From NCBI GenBank assembly GCA_036365145.1, contig JAEOAD010000024.1, positions 13,473,501 to 13,537,500 of the forward strand: a stretch of DNA of 64,000 bases. Direction: 5' to 3'. Both the position numbers and the translations under genes were made by a program. Positions within the stretch are counted from its first letter, which is position 1, and every line of letters starts with the position of its first letter. Below the pieces are notes generated by a model that saw only the letters and a program-made list of their open reading frames with translations, was not told the origin of the DNA and searched no databases. This stretch comes from Orientallactaga sibirica (lineage: Eukaryota > Chordata > Mammalia > Rodentia > Dipodidae). Below are positions 31,034 through 42,409 of the stretch, piece after piece.

Positions 31034-32154
31034 CAAGGAAAGAAAAAGAAATAAGTCACATACAAATGAAAGTGGGGAAAGTGCCAATACTACTGACTAT
31101 TTTTGAACAAGCAAAGACTGTAAGACATTTGGATAACAAAGTAATATCTGGCAGCAAGGCAGAGGAAGAGAAAAGAAAAAGAAACAAAAAGTGGTGAAGC
31201 GTTAGTCTGGAAGGAAATGAAAAAGGGAAATAGATGTTGGCGTGCAATGAGAGATGATAGATTTTTGCCTGGCAACTAATTGTTGAGAAGTATGGAGCAC
31301 TAGAGAGTCGATATATTCACATTTTTAAAAGAAATTTTTCAAATTAGTAGATGAGTATAAGTAAGCATCTCAGATGTTTTTCTGGAGTTGATTCAAGGTG
31401 AACATCCTCCTTGCAAAGTAAATGTAGCTTTCTACAAAGGAAACATACATTGAGGAAGATAATAGTTACCAAATACTGTAAGGCTCTACTTGCACGTGAA
31501 AATATAAAGCCCTAATCTGATTGCTCTCCCCAAATATACTGCTGAAATCAGGATATAACACAGTTTAATCATGTACAAAAGAGTTCTTGGGGCACTTGGC
31601 ATTAACAGGAGCTCTTGAGTAAGCGACAGGCATTTATATTAACCAGTCTCAGATGTAGTATTTTTGCCTGTGTGTGTATGTGCATGTGTGTGCACAAGCG
31701 AGTGTGTGTTGTGTGCATGTGTGATGTGTATGGGGTACCCTCATGCTCTTCTACATTGTTTCCTTGAAACAGAGTCTATCACTAAACCTGGAGCTGCGCT
31801 TTTAGTCAAACTGGCCCCACCAGCAAGCCGAGAAACTCTCCTGTCTCTGCCCTCAACCCACACAGGAGTAGAGTTACAGGCATGCATGGCCACCAGACAT
31901 TTTACATGGATGCTGGGGCTCAAACTCAGACCCTCTCAGACCCTCATGCTTGCCCCTACAAGCACTCTTGCTCTGATCCTCTCTCCAGTCCTGACTCCTT
32001 TATTCACAGAAAAGAATGAGTCTAATATTTGATTAGTATTTCATCAAAAACAACTTGTCACAGTTAAAAATCATTTCATTTGGGTTGGAGAGATAAAAGC
32101 AGCGTGGTGAAGGCATATGCCTGAGAAGTCTAAGGACCCTGGATCAATTCTCCA
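30885..32154 (+). repeat. 1.27-kb tandem duplication, copy 1
   Basis: Starts CAAGCAAGAGGTCCTGACGG and contains a (CA)n run (31001-31029), unique sequence, a GT-rich run near 31670 and a B4-like minus SINE (about 31740-32000). It ends inside a DIP SINE at ...GGATCAATTCTCCA. The DIP head is cut off at the junction. Within that DIP this copy reads GAGATAAAAGCAGCGTGG where copy 2 has GAGATGGCTTAGTGG. Confidence 0.95.
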
Positions 32155-32265
32155 CAAGCAAGAGGTCCTGACGGGGAGCATGGGGCTCCTCAAAGGCTCT
32201 AGACTTGCAGACTCCACACACACCACATCACACCACATCACTGCACACACTTATACACCCACCAC

Positions 32266-32301
<36 letters not shown>

Positions 32302-33428
32302 CAAGGAAAGAAAAAGAAATAAGTCACATACAAATGAAAGTGGGGAAAGTGCCAATACTACTGACTATTTTTGAACAAGCAAAGACTGTAAGACATTTGG
32401 ATAACAAAGTAATATCTGGCAGCAAGGCAGAGGAAGAGAAAAGAAAAAAGAAACAAAAGAGTGGTGACCGCGTTAGTCTGGAAGGAAATGAAAAAGGGAA
32501 ATAGATGTTGAAAGCGTGCAATGAGAGATGATAGATTTTGCCTGGCAACTAATTGTTGAGAAGTATGGAGCACTAGAGAGTCGATATATTCACATTTTTA
32601 AAAGAAATTTTTCAAATTAGTAGATGAGTATAAGTAAGCATCTCAGATGTTTTTCTGGAGTTGATTCAAAGGTGAACATCCTCCTTGCAAAGTAAATGTA
32701 GCTTTCTACTTAAGGAAACATACATTGAGAAGATAATAGTTACCAAATACTGTAAGGCTCTACTTGCAATGAAAATATAAAGCCCTAATCTGATTGCTCT
32801 CCCCCAAATATACTGCTGAAATCAGGATATAACACAGTTTAATCATGTACTACAAAGAGTTCTTGGGGCACTTGGCATTAACAGGAGCTCTTGAGTAAAC
32901 GACAGGCATTTATATTAACCAGTCTCAGATGTAGTATTTTTGCCTGTGTGTGTATGTGCATGTGTGTGCACAAGCGAGTGTGTGTGTTGTGTGCATGTGT
33001 GATGTGTATGGGGTACCCTCATACTCTTCTACATTGTTTCCTTGAAACAGAGTCTATCACTAAACCTGGAGCTGCGCTTTTAGTCAAACTGGCCCACCAG
33101 CAAGCCCGAGAAACTCTCCTGTCTCTGCCCTCAACCCACACAGGAGTAGAGTTACAGGCATGCATGGCCACCAGACATTTTACATGGATGCTGGGGCTCA
33201 AACTCAGACCCTCTCAGACCCTCATGCTTGCCCTACAAGCACTCTTGCTCTGATCCTCTCTCCAGTCCTGACTCCTTTATTCACAGAAAAGAATGAGTCT
33301 AATATTTGATTAGTATTTCATCAAAAACAACTTGTCACAGTTAAAAATCATTTCATTTGGGTTGGAGAGATGGCTTAGTGGTGAAGGCATATGCCTGAGA
33401 AGTCTAAGGACCCTGGATCAATTCTCCA
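32155..33428 (+). repeat. 1.27-kb tandem duplication, copy 2
   Basis: Repeats copy 1 end to end, then continues past the breakpoint into the complete DIP SINE. Differences from copy 1 are mostly one- to three-base indels (an extra A, CA/TA changes, GACCGCG for GAAGCG) with few substitutions. Confidence 0.95.
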
Positions 33429-33593
33429 GGTCCCACATAAGCCAGATGTATATGGTGGCACATGTGTCTGGAGTTCATTTGCGGCAGCTAGAGGCCCTGA
33501 CGTGCCCATTCTCACTCTCTCTCTCTCTCTTTCTCCCTCTCTCTGTCTCTAATAAAAAATAAATAATAAATAAAATAAAATAAACCTTTTTAG
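33360..33593 (+). mobile_element. DIP-type SINE, short subfamily
   Basis: GGGTTGGAGAGATGGCTTAG head, CTGGATCAATTCTCCAGGTCCC, AAGCCAGATGTATATGG, GTTCATTTGCGGCAGCTAGAGGCCC, CT tract, A/T-rich tail. Its first ~70 bp are also present, truncated, at the end of duplication copy 1 (32089-32154). Confidence 0.95.
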
Positions 33594-33858
33594 GGCTGGA
33601 GAGATGGCTTAGCGGTTAAGGCACCTGCCTCCTAAGCCTAAGAACGCTGGTTCCAATCTCCAGCGGTTTCAATCTCCAGGTCCCACGTTTAGCCAGATGC
33701 AAAGTGATGCAAGGGCGCAATGCCACACTTGACCACAAGTGGGCGCATGCATCTGGATTTCATTCGCAGCAGCTGAGAGACTGCTGGTGCGCCCATCTCT
33801 ATCTGTCTTCCTCTCCTTCTCTCTCTCTCTCAAAAAAAAAAAAAAACTTTTAAAAAAT
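33594..33858 (+). mobile_element. DIP-type SINE, long subfamily
   Basis: GGGCTGGAGAGATGGCTTAGC head, GGTTCCAATCTCCAGCGG with a second TTTCAATCTCCAGG, GCAAAGTGATGCAAGGGCGC, GACCACAAGTGGGCGC, CGCAGCAGCTGAGAGAC, CT-rich stretch and poly(A). Directly behind another DIP. Confidence 0.95.
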
Positions 33859-34216
33859 CATTTCCTTTATGATTTCCAATGTATAAAACAAAAAGAGAGA
33901 TAGAGAAATAGGTATGTTTCAATTCCTGTAAGAAAAGTTTCCCAAAAACTAATGATTTCAATGACAGAATTCTACTTAAATTACTCCTGGTAACTTGTAC
34001 TTGTATACCATTTTAAATAATTCCTCTACTACCTTTTTAACTTTCAGATATTTGAAAAAGCTTACAGTATGCTTATTATTTCATCATATTTGTCCTCTTA
34101 ACATCTTATAAATCAGTCCTCTTCTTCTCTTCATCATTGTAATAAATTGTTTTCTCCTGGCTTCATTCCAATTTTACTTCAGCTTATGTATCACATAGTA
34201 TTCTAGGCCTAGTTTG
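33859..34216. other. unique A+T-rich sequence
   Basis: Nothing recognised. Confidence 0.5.

Positions 34217-34265
<49 letters not shown>
34217..34265 (+). repeat. (TATC)n microsatellite
   Basis: Twelve TATC units at the 3' end of the adjacent minus-strand L1, so probably grown from its A-rich tail. Confidence 0.95.
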
Positions 34266-34266
<1 letters not shown>

Positions 34267-35282
34267 CACAGGTTACATACTATTATCCCCTCACCCCAAC
34301 TCCCATCCCACTGAGGATCCTCCTCAGTAGGGTTATGGTAATCTCTATGGGGTCATGAAGGCCTCAGTCAGTCCCTATGGGGTAGTGGCGACAGTGCCTC
34401 AGGGTATTTCTACTTTCTCTGTGGCTCTTATAATCTTTCTGCCCCTCTTCCACAATATTCCCTGAGCTATGGCAGGCCTTGTGGCAGTGTGATTTAGTAT
34501 TATTTGTAATCTCTGGATTTCTGCTTTCAGTGGTTTTGATTATTCCACATATCTGTCACCATCAACCTGGGACTGGTTGTCAGGCTAGCAGTAAGAGCAG
34601 TATTCATGAAATCGCTTCCTCTGCAATTTCTCCTGTGCTCTGACAGACCTGGTAGAGGTGGAAATTCTCATGGTGGGCAGTTGCTGTCTTAACAATAGAT
34701 ATTCCATTTTTTCTGTCTTCTGTAAAATAAAACACATTCTCCAACCAAGTGTGAAAGCAGTTTGTGTTAAAGGGTTATACAAAGTTGTTTAAGAGATTTC
34801 TGGCATGCCTACCCACTCTTTCTTGACCATGAGATTCTGACTTGGTTTCTAGTACCAGATATTAGTTCCCTCCCACTGAGCAGGCTTCCTTACCAATTAG
34901 AGAACAATTGGTTACCTTTAGGCTCTGTCAGGTAATCAAGTGTTTGGCAATGGCCTATATTGTTTTAGGACTTCATGGGTCTCCCTCACTATGGGGGTAG
35001 TAACACAATTCTAGTCCTTAGATTTACTAGCCAGAGTCCATGGTTAAAATGGCTAAGTTTTTTCCATCTTCTGTCCAGACTGTCCCCCTCCCTGTTCATT
35101 GGAGGCTATATCTTGTAGAATGCTAGTCAGAATGAAGGTTTCTAAGATATAACATATTCCCATGTTAATATGAGGAACATAGATTCAGGTGGCCATGAAC
35201 GACATATTCCCACATGAAGGCCATTTTATGAGCTTTTTACAGTCAAATAAGAAAAGGAAATTATAAATCCTGGGGCAGACAG

Positions 35283-36000
35283 GAAACTCTCTGATATTGT
35301 TAATTTCTAGCGATACAGCATTGTGATCTGATATCATGTAGGAGATTATGTCATCTTCCTAAATATATGGAGGCAGGCTTTATGACCCAGTATATGATCT
35401 ATTTTAGAGAAGGTTCCATGGGCTGCTGAGAAGAATGTGAAATCTGTGGATTTTGGGTAGAATGATCTGTAGATGTCTGTTAGGTCTAATTGATCCATTG
35501 TGTTGTTGAGCTCTCTTCCTTCCCTGTTAATTTTCTGTTTGGGTGATAGCGGAGTACAAAAGTCCCCAACTATGATGGTGTTGGTGGTTATTTGTGTTTT
35601 GTTTTCAAGTATGTTTTGTTTTATGAAGTGTGGTGCACCTGTGTTTGGTGCATAAAGATTGATGATTGTGATATCCTCTTGTTGGATTATTCCCTTGATA
35701 TGTAATAAGTAGCCTTCTTTGTCTTTTTTGATTACTTTTGGTTTGAAGTCTATTTTATCCAATATTACTATATCAGCCTCTGCTTGTTTCTTATTTCCAT
35801 TTGCTTGGAATATCATTTTCCACCTTTTCACCCTGAGATACCCTGAGATGGTGTCTGTCTTGAGCAGTGAGGTGGGTTTCTTGAAGACAGCAGATTGAGG
35901 AGTCTAATTTTCGGATCCACCCTATTAGCTTATATTTCTTGATGGGTAAATTAAGGACATTAATATTCAGGGTAATAACAGTGAGGTTTGATTTAATACC
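35283..36000 (-). pseudogene. L1 ORF2 endonuclease domain remnant
   Basis: The minus strand encodes an L1 apurinic/apyrimidinic-type endonuclease. Visible parts are an N-terminal VITLNINVLNLPI-like strand, CCLQETHL (metal-binding Glu kept), YAPNTGAP, GDFCTPLS, DIYRSFYPKSTDFTFFSA, SKIDHI and SDHNAVSLEI. In active L1 the motif is GDFNTPLS, and here the catalytic Asn is Cys. A near-perfect 10-bp tandem duplication (ACCCTGAGAT, about 35830-35849) shifts the frame early in the domain. The 161-aa open part is 35346-35831. The reading stops shortly after the SDH motif. Confidence 0.88.
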
Positions 36001-36112
36001 TGCTATATTGTGGTGGTTTATGTGATTTGGTGTTTTCTTGCACTTTGTAGTTTTTTGCTCCTTCTCTGGGTTTGGTTGTTGTGAACTGCTTCCTGTAGGA
36101 ACTTGAGGTTGG

Positions 36113-37225
36113 TTATTTGCTTTTTCTGTGTGGAGAATTCCCTGATGTCTGTAGGTTTGGCTTTGTGTTCATATAGTTGTAAAGCTGAGTTTTATTGTGT
36201 GTAGTGTTTCTGTCACCATCTATTATAAAGGATATTTTGCTGGGTAGAGTAGTTTGGGTTGAACCATAAGTTCTTAGGCTTTGCAGTCTTCCATTCCAGG
36301 CCCTTCTGGCTTTCAGGGTTTCCATTGAGAAGTCTGAAGTAATTCTGATGGGGTTACATTTATATGTAAGTGTTGTTTCTCCCTAGCTGCTTTTAGGACT
36401 TTCTGTTTGTGATTGATGTTTAGAACCTTAATGATAATATGTCTTGGAGAATTTCTCCTTTGGTCCAGTCTGTTTGGAGTTCTGCTAGCTTCTTGTAACT
36501 TGATAGGGCTTTCTTTTGAGAGAGTGGGAAACTTTTCTTCAAAAATTTTTGTGAATAAGTTCTCCATGCCTTTGTCTGAATTTCTTTCCCTTCTAGTATT
36601 CCCATGATCCGAATGTTGGGATGTTTAAGGGTATCTCACAGTTCCCTCATGTTCTGTTCACAAAAATTTTTGAATTTATTGAAACTTTTGGACTCATGAA
36701 CTGTTTCTTCTGTTTTGTCTTCCAGTTCTGAGTTTCTATCCTCCACATGGCTGACTCTATTCTTGAGAGCTTCTATAGAGTTTTGGGCTTGTTCAATTTG
36801 GTTTGTATTTTCTATTGCTTTTTTATGTATAGTTTCCATCCCTCTGTCAAGTTCCCTTTTCATGTCATTTTCTGATTTTCTTAATGCTTCTTAGAATTTA
36901 TCCTTGCATTTATTTATGTCTTCATTGAGCTTAGCATGATGGTTATTGAGTCCTCTTTTGATCTGCTCTCTTTCAGATCATTTAAGTGTCTTTGGAGCCC
37001 TTCCTGGTTCTTTTCTATTAGGTCTAATCTAGCAAGAACAGCATTCATACATTATTGGCCCTTTGTTGATTTTCTGCAAGTTCTGCTATTTTCTTGGCTT
37101 AAGTTGCATAGCTTGTATCTTCATTTTGGGGGTTCTGAACCTATTGTCTCTTGTATGTTTTGATTAGAGACATCCATCATGGGACTGGGCAATTTTGTTG
37201 AATTTACTTGCATTTGATTTTTCAT
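36113..37225 (-). pseudogene. L1 ORF1 (RNA-binding trimer protein) remnant
   Basis: Pieces in order: an N-terminal region starting near 37225, a coiled-coil stretch (36636-36863, heptad-like NQIEQAQNSIEALKNRVSHV), the RRM-like part with RTPNRLDQRRNSPRHIII (36420-36567), and the C-terminal domain with LKARRAWN and SKISFIIDGD (36113-36325). Separate frames show frameshifts and stops. Length (about 370 codons) suits L1 ORF1. Non-functional. Confidence 0.85.
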
Positions 37226-38220
37226 GTTATTCCATTTGCGCTGTGGTCTGCCCATCACAATGTAGGACTCTTACTTAATTTAGAAGGAAACTATAGGTTA
37301 CCCTTGAAGTGTCTTCAGTGATTATTCCCTTTTATGCTTGCTTTGATTAGGCTTCTGATGCCAATGAGCCCTGCCTGCTCAGAGGGAAAGAGCCCATGAG
37401 GTTCTGGTGAGGGCCAGAGGACCTGATACAGGGGCTTGTTGTTCAGTGGTTCAGGGTATGGGTCTGTGTGGTCAGGTGGCCCAAGAGGATGGAGGGGGTG
37501 GGAAATGATACAAATCAGGCTGATGTTGTGGCTGGGCTGCGGAGGGGAGAGGATGGGAATGTGTGGTGGTTCTGAGATGCTGATGGTTGATGGTTGAGTC
37601 TGCTGGGACTGTATAGCAGGGTGTGGCTGGGATTGCCGGATCCAGTGAAAAGGCAGGGTGGGGATATAGGACTTCTGAGTGTCAGGTGAAGGGGGGGAGA
37701 GGCTCTGTTGGTGGCCTACCTGGTCCTGGTGGGGTGGTGGGAAAGGGGAAGGAGGGGTGAAGAATAGCCTGTTGGCCTGGGACCTAGTAGCCTCCAGGGA
37801 GTGGAGTAGGATCTGGTCCATGCAGAGCAGGGCGGTGGGTGGGAAGGCAGTAGACCATGGAGCTCCCTGGTGGCTAGCCAAGGGGGAAAGCTAGCCTGCT
37901 GGCCTGGTCCACACAGCGGGGTGTGGGGGGGATTAGGGAGGGTGTGGCGATGGCAGCAAGTGGGACGGCATTTGCGTGTGGAGCTCTGCAGGGGCAGGAA
38001 AGCCTAGGTCAGGATGGGAGGGGTGAATGCTAGCCTGCTGGCCTTGGTCCACTTAGCCTGTGGTTAGTGCAGGAGGAACCTATGGTTGGGACTGTGGCTA
38101 GGATGGCTGCTTGAGGGAACTGGGAGACTGGTGGGCTACCTGAGAGCATGGTAATCAGTGGAGTCCCTACTTTGCTCCTCCACGCCCTCCTACTGGAGGT
38201 CTACTAGAATCTGCAAACCC
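37226..38220 (-). mobile_element. L1 5' UTR
   Basis: GC-richer segment than its surroundings, upstream of ORF1 on the minus strand, with repeated phrases such as TAGCCTGCTGGCCT (38028 and 37890 areas). It contains a 188-aa Pro/Ser/Gln-rich minus frame (37315-37881) that matches no known protein and is read as untranslated leader. This would be the promoter end of the L1. Confidence 0.65.
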
Positions 38221-38357
38221 TTAAAAACACCACTTAACCCTAAATGTCTTGCCTTTCCTTCTTTGCGAGGTAAGGTGTAGTTAGGCAGACAACATCTTGA
38301 CCAGAAGTCTACTTTTATTTTTGTGCTTTTTATACAATTTAAGGTATTTTTAAATTT

Positions 38358-38361
38358 ATAT

Positions 38362-38404
<43 letters not shown>

Positions 38405-38574
38405 GAGAGAGAGAGAGAGAGAATGGGTGCACCAGGGCCAGTAGCCACTGCAAACGACCTCCAGACACATGTACCACCTGGTGCATCTTACAGACATGGA
38501 TTGTGGGAAATCAAATGTCAGTCCTTAAGCTTCAGAGGCAAGTGCCTTAACTGCTCAGTCATCTCCCCAGCCTT
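38358..38574 (-). mobile_element. DIP-type SINE with (TTTA)n
   Basis: (TTTA)n tail complement (38358-38403), GAGAGAGAGA run, AATGGGTGCACCAGGGCC, CCACTGCAAACGACCTCCAG, then diverged middle and CTTAACTGCTCAGTCATCTCCCCAGCC head complement. Confidence 0.92.
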
Positions 38575-39036
38575 TTATTACTATTTTTAAGGTAATAATG
38601 TTGATTTAAAAGTAGATTCAAAAATAAAATTTATTTTCAGTGCTAGAATTTATGCAAAGATGTAGATAATATTTCAGAAGGTATTTTTTAACGTGGCCTT
38701 TGTTATAATGCAAAACTACAACACATTTTTATATTTACTAGTCTGCTTTTTTATTTCTCTGACTTCTATTTTAATGCACACTTCTAATATCAACCATTTG
38801 ATAATAATGAATTTCAGGTATCAATAAGCCAACTGGTAAAAATTGAATAAGCCATGTTAATTGATGAATAGTACTGTGTTAAGTGCATATAGTATACAGC
38901 ATATAACTAACATACTATTCCTAATTATAGTAATATACTGTGACTGTGAAGTAGTGTCCTTATACTCAAGAACTACGTAATGAGTATTTAGGAGAAAGTC
39001 ATGTTATACCTATAACTTACTCTGAGATAGTTTGAA

Positions 39037-39039
<3 letters not shown>
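38575..39039. other. unique A+T-rich sequence
   Basis: Nothing recognised. Confidence 0.5.

Positions 39040-39081
<42 letters not shown>
39040..39081 (+). repeat. (CA)n microsatellite
   Basis: About 21 uninterrupted CA units. Confidence 0.95.
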
Positions 39082-39084
<3 letters not shown>

Positions 39085-40111
39085 GAGAAATAGGCAGAGA
39101 AAGAAGAAAGGGAATGATTAAGCAAATACAGTAAAATGTGGAGTGTGAGTGAAGGTGCCTAAGATTGTACTAATTTATATAACTTCTGCAAGTGTGAAAT
39201 TATTTATCATTTCAAATAAATTTTTCAAATTTTCATTTGATTGGTAATTTATCATGTATATATCTGACATACTACAATAGTTGAGTTGAGTACTTCTCAT
39301 AGCTTTTTTGAAAATCATTTTTCCTTCAAAAATAGAAACAAACTCATATTGTCAGAACCAGGAATCAAAGGCTCCTAACTAGGTAGCACATGGTTCTACA
39401 AAGCTTTCTGCCATTCTGTGATTGAAATTCTCTCAAGTCAACTGCCTTGAAGCATTTTAAATGCTTGTGTCACTAGCAATTGTTCAAATCAGTGAATTTA
39501 GCCTTATTTCCTCGTGTCTACAGGTGTAAAAATTAAAGAGGTTTATCAAAAACCAATAGAAAATTACCAGGGCCCTACTGTGCCCATCCACCTAACTACT
39601 GATCTCTCCCCAAATCTCCTTGCCACTCACTGTGCCACAGACCTGGGATCTCAAATACATGACAATAGCAAACACCAGATCCTCCATAAAATCTTACCAT
39701 TAAAAAGCCTGTATTAAAATTAAATATATTAAATGAATGGCTTGCAGATTTTTTAAAATTTATTTTTGGTCTTGAACACATCCAAACAGTATACTAGAAT
39801 GACCTGGCCTAGACATGACTCACCCTATAATTTGCTATGAACTGAAATGGCCTAAAAGATCCATGCCTCTGAGATTCATTTTCATACACTAAGAGAATAT
39901 GTATAACTCGGTCTTTCACTCAGACACTAATGGCATTATGCCATTCTTTAGTTCAATACTCTCTTCGATTCAGAATTTTTCTTACCAGCTGCTATTGCTT
40001 TCCAATCATTCACATTTTTTCTCTTTTCACTGAATATATACCAATCTGAATAGTCAACTACCTCATCATTATACCTTTTGAGTGTAATAATTGGCTTCAA
40101 TGTAACAGATT
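39082..40111. other. unique sequence
   Basis: No repeat or gene recognised. The 67-aa frame at 39514-39717 has no known family features. Confidence 0.5.
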
Positions 40112-40319
40112 CTATTTTTATTTATTTATTTGAAAGAGTGAGAAAGAGGTGGAGATAGAGAGAGAGAATGGGTGTACCAGGGGCTCCAGCCACTGCAAAC
40201 GAACTCCAGACACATGTGCCACTTTGTGCATCTGGCTTATGTGGGTCCTAGGGAATCAAACCAAAGTCCTTTGGCTTTACAGGCAAATGCCTTAACCACT
40301 AAGCCATCTCTCCAGTCCA
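40112..40319 (-). mobile_element. DIP-type SINE, short subfamily
   Basis: TTTATTTATTTATTTGAAAGAG tail complement, GAATGGGTGTACCAGGGGC, GCCACTGCAAACGAACTCCAG, CTTTGTGCATCTGGCTTATG, GTCCTTTGGCTTTACAGGC, CCTTAACCACTAAGCCATC. Confidence 0.95.
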
Positions 40320-41689
40320 CATTCTATTATTTTTTTTAAAAAATTATTTTGTTCTGTTTGGAAACTAGACACCAGCTAAACAATTGAAGCTCTTTCCTTT
40401 CTCTCAGGGAAAGATTGACCCTGAACTGACAAGGAAACCCTAGGTGGGATATTTAAATCTTAAGTGAGTGGTCAGTTAAGTGCCTGTAGAGGTAAAAGGA
40501 CAGATAGCATATTTGGTTTGCTAATGGAATCTATTTACTTCAAGGAAAGTGACAAAAACATCAATCAAATCAGAAGAGGCTATTAAGGATTGTTAACTCC
40601 CTTTCAGATGAGCAATGATTTCCATTGGGATTTAAATAAATATTCATGAAAAGGGCCAATGACAGAAGTTTTACCACAATCACACCACAGTAAGGTTTCC
40701 ACACAGTGTATGAGGACTTGGCGTGCCTTAACAGGAGTTTGGAAGAACTGTGTGAGGATGCTCCTTTTAAAAATGTGAACACTAGCACTTTTGTTCTATT
40801 TTAAGCCCCAAATCCTCTTGTTTAAAATGATATCCTGGAGTTATCTCTAATTCTGAAAAAAAAAAATGCATAATTACTGCCCGAACTGTAAAAACCATGA
40901 AAATGCACTACTGCTCATGCACGGCTATGATTCAGAATGCACTTCAGTTTAAAAACCAAAAAATCCCTGGGGAAGTATAAAAAATTAAGAAAGCATTGTA
41001 AAGCCATAATTTATGTGCAGACCATTTTTTTTAATTTAACAAGTCAAGTATTGGTGCTTTTTTTTCCTGCTTGCCATCATGTGGTGACAGTTCAGTGTGA
41101 ACTGATAATAAACACTCTGAAATAAGACCCCATGAAACAGTCTTGTTCAAAGGTCCAATAAATACCTACTGGTCTACTTTATGCTTTTAGGATGGGGTTA
41201 TACTATTTAGACACACAGGACCAGGAGACACCATTTCTTAAAGGTGCCTAAAGGTGAGACAGAATGGCAAACAAATAAAAGAAGTAATCTTTAATATAGG
41301 ACAGCATTAAATATGCACGAAATATAAAAACAGAAAGAAACCACATGTAGGCTTTAAATTCCATGTTTCTGGATGAAGTGAGACTTGAAATAGAATTTAT
41401 AAATATTGAGAGGCCAGATTATAAAGGAAATTGAAAATCAAGATGTCAGAGTTGGTGAATGAGGTCCTGGGAAACCTGGAACGGTATCTCATGATTAACA
41501 CAATAAAAGTTGAATCTTAGGAAGATTAGTCTCCAGTGTGGGCAAGATGAAAGAGATGGAGGTCATTTCAGAATTAATGCTCTAAACACATGGTGACAAA
41601 AACCTTATTAATAAGGCATGAATATTAATACAGAGGGAAAGGAAGTAACCAAAACAGGAAATTTCAAAGAAAAAATTAAAAGAATTTGG
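40320..41689. other. unique A+T-rich block
   Basis: About 1.4 kb with no recognisable repeat, exon or RNA. Confidence 0.5.
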
Positions 41690-41977
41690 CGACTGGTGTG
41701 TGTGTGTGTGTGTGCGTGCATGTGTGTGTGTGTGTATTTGGGCACAAAGTGTGCACATGTGAATTCACAGGTGCACAAGGGTACATGTGCACATGTCTGT
41801 GGAGACTAGAGGATGGCCTAGGTTGTCATTCCTCAGACATGCCATCTACCTTTCATAAGGCAGGGTCTTAATGGGCCTAGAGTTAGACTGCCTGGCCAGC
41901 CAGCTTCCCTCACCCCTTCCTGTTCCCTCCTCCCCAGCACTGAGATTAGAAGCATGTGTCACCACACGCAGCTATTT
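41690..41977 (-). mobile_element. B4-like composite SINE, part 1 (with (TG)n tail)
   Basis: (TG)n run at 41696-41732, GTGGAGACTAGAGGATGGCC, GGCAGGGTCTTAATGGGCC, TGGCCAGCCAGCTTCCC, GAGATTAGAAGCATGTGTCACC. It is interrupted by a DIP at 41978 and resumes at 42208. Confidence 0.75.
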
Positions 41978-42075
41978 TGTTTATTTATTTATCTGTGTGT
42001 GCTTGCATGCATGTATGCATATGTGTGTGCATGCACCAGGGCCTCTTACCACTGCAAACAAACACCAGACACTTG

Positions 42076-42113
<38 letters not shown>

Positions 42114-42207
42114 CTTGGGATTGTGTGGGTGGCTTACAAAATTGAATGTTGGCTAGCAGACTTTGCAAGTAAGTAACTTTAACAGCTAAGCTATCTTTCC
42201 AATCCCA
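41978..42207 (-). mobile_element. DIP-type SINE with an internal T31 run
   Basis: TTTGTTTATTTATTTATC tail complement, GCATGCACCAGGGCCTC, CCACTGCAAACAAACACCAG, then 31 T (42081-42111), then AACAGCTAAGCTATCTTTCC head complement. The T run replaces part of the element's middle. Inserted in the B4-like SINE. Confidence 0.85.
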
Positions 42208-42303
42208 CCCCTAGCTTCTTTGTATGTAGTTAGTGGAGACCAAACTCGGGTCCTCATGCTTACAAGACAAACACTTTACAGCTGAGCTATCTTCCAAGGC
42301 CAA
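42208..42303 (-). mobile_element. B4-like composite SINE, part 2 (tRNA-like head)
   Basis: GTGGAGACCAAACTCGGGTC, CTCATGCTTACAAGACAAAC and ACAGCTGAGCTATCTTCC are the complement of a tRNA-like SINE head, matching 46670-46757. Confidence 0.75.
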
Positions 42304-42374
42304 GTGGCTGATATTCAAAGGACAAGTGAAACCAGGACCGACTTGGATTTGGGTGACATACATGCATAAGGAAG

Positions 42375-42409
<35 letters not shown>

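Larger units (their letters stand above)
34266..38220 (-). mobile_element. internally deleted L1 retrotransposon (minus strand)
   Basis: Reading right to left: G-rich 5' UTR (about 38220-37226), ORF1 (37225-36113, frameshifted), intergenic spacer, the ORF2 endonuclease region (about 36000-35283), then an abrupt change to 3' UTR-type sequence (35282-34266). The latter ends in the same 3' family as 7460-7795 (AGAGGGGCAGAAAGATTATAAGAGCC on the minus strand). The reverse transcriptase and C-terminal parts of ORF2 are absent, so ~3 kb was lost internally. Both ends being present makes simple 5' truncation unlikely. No clear target-site duplication was found. Confidence 0.85.

Noticed and set aside
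31664..33253. Two nearly identical ~120-aa ORFs (31664-32032 and 32891-33253) suggesting a small gene pair
   Set aside because: Both start in GT-rich simple sequence and cross a minus-strand B4-like SINE. They are duplicated only because the 1.27-kb segment is duplicated.
23567..33428. Tandem units considered as a CRISPR-like or satellite array
   Set aside because: Units are ~1 kb and ~1.27 kb with internal mammalian repeats. There are no short regular repeats with unique spacers, and only two or three copies.
37315..37881. 188-aa Pro-rich minus-strand ORF
   Set aside because: It lies in the leader of the minus-strand L1 directly upstream of ORF1, is low in complexity and matches no known domain. 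It is read as L1 5' UTR.
37901..38120. Possible CpG island or gene promoter
   Set aside because: GC-richer, but only moderately CpG-containing, and it coincides with the 5' UTR of the minus-strand L1.
42381..42408. A28 run as the tail of a processed pseudogene
   Set aside because: No recognisable gene-derived sequence lies upstream and no clear flanking duplication is seen.
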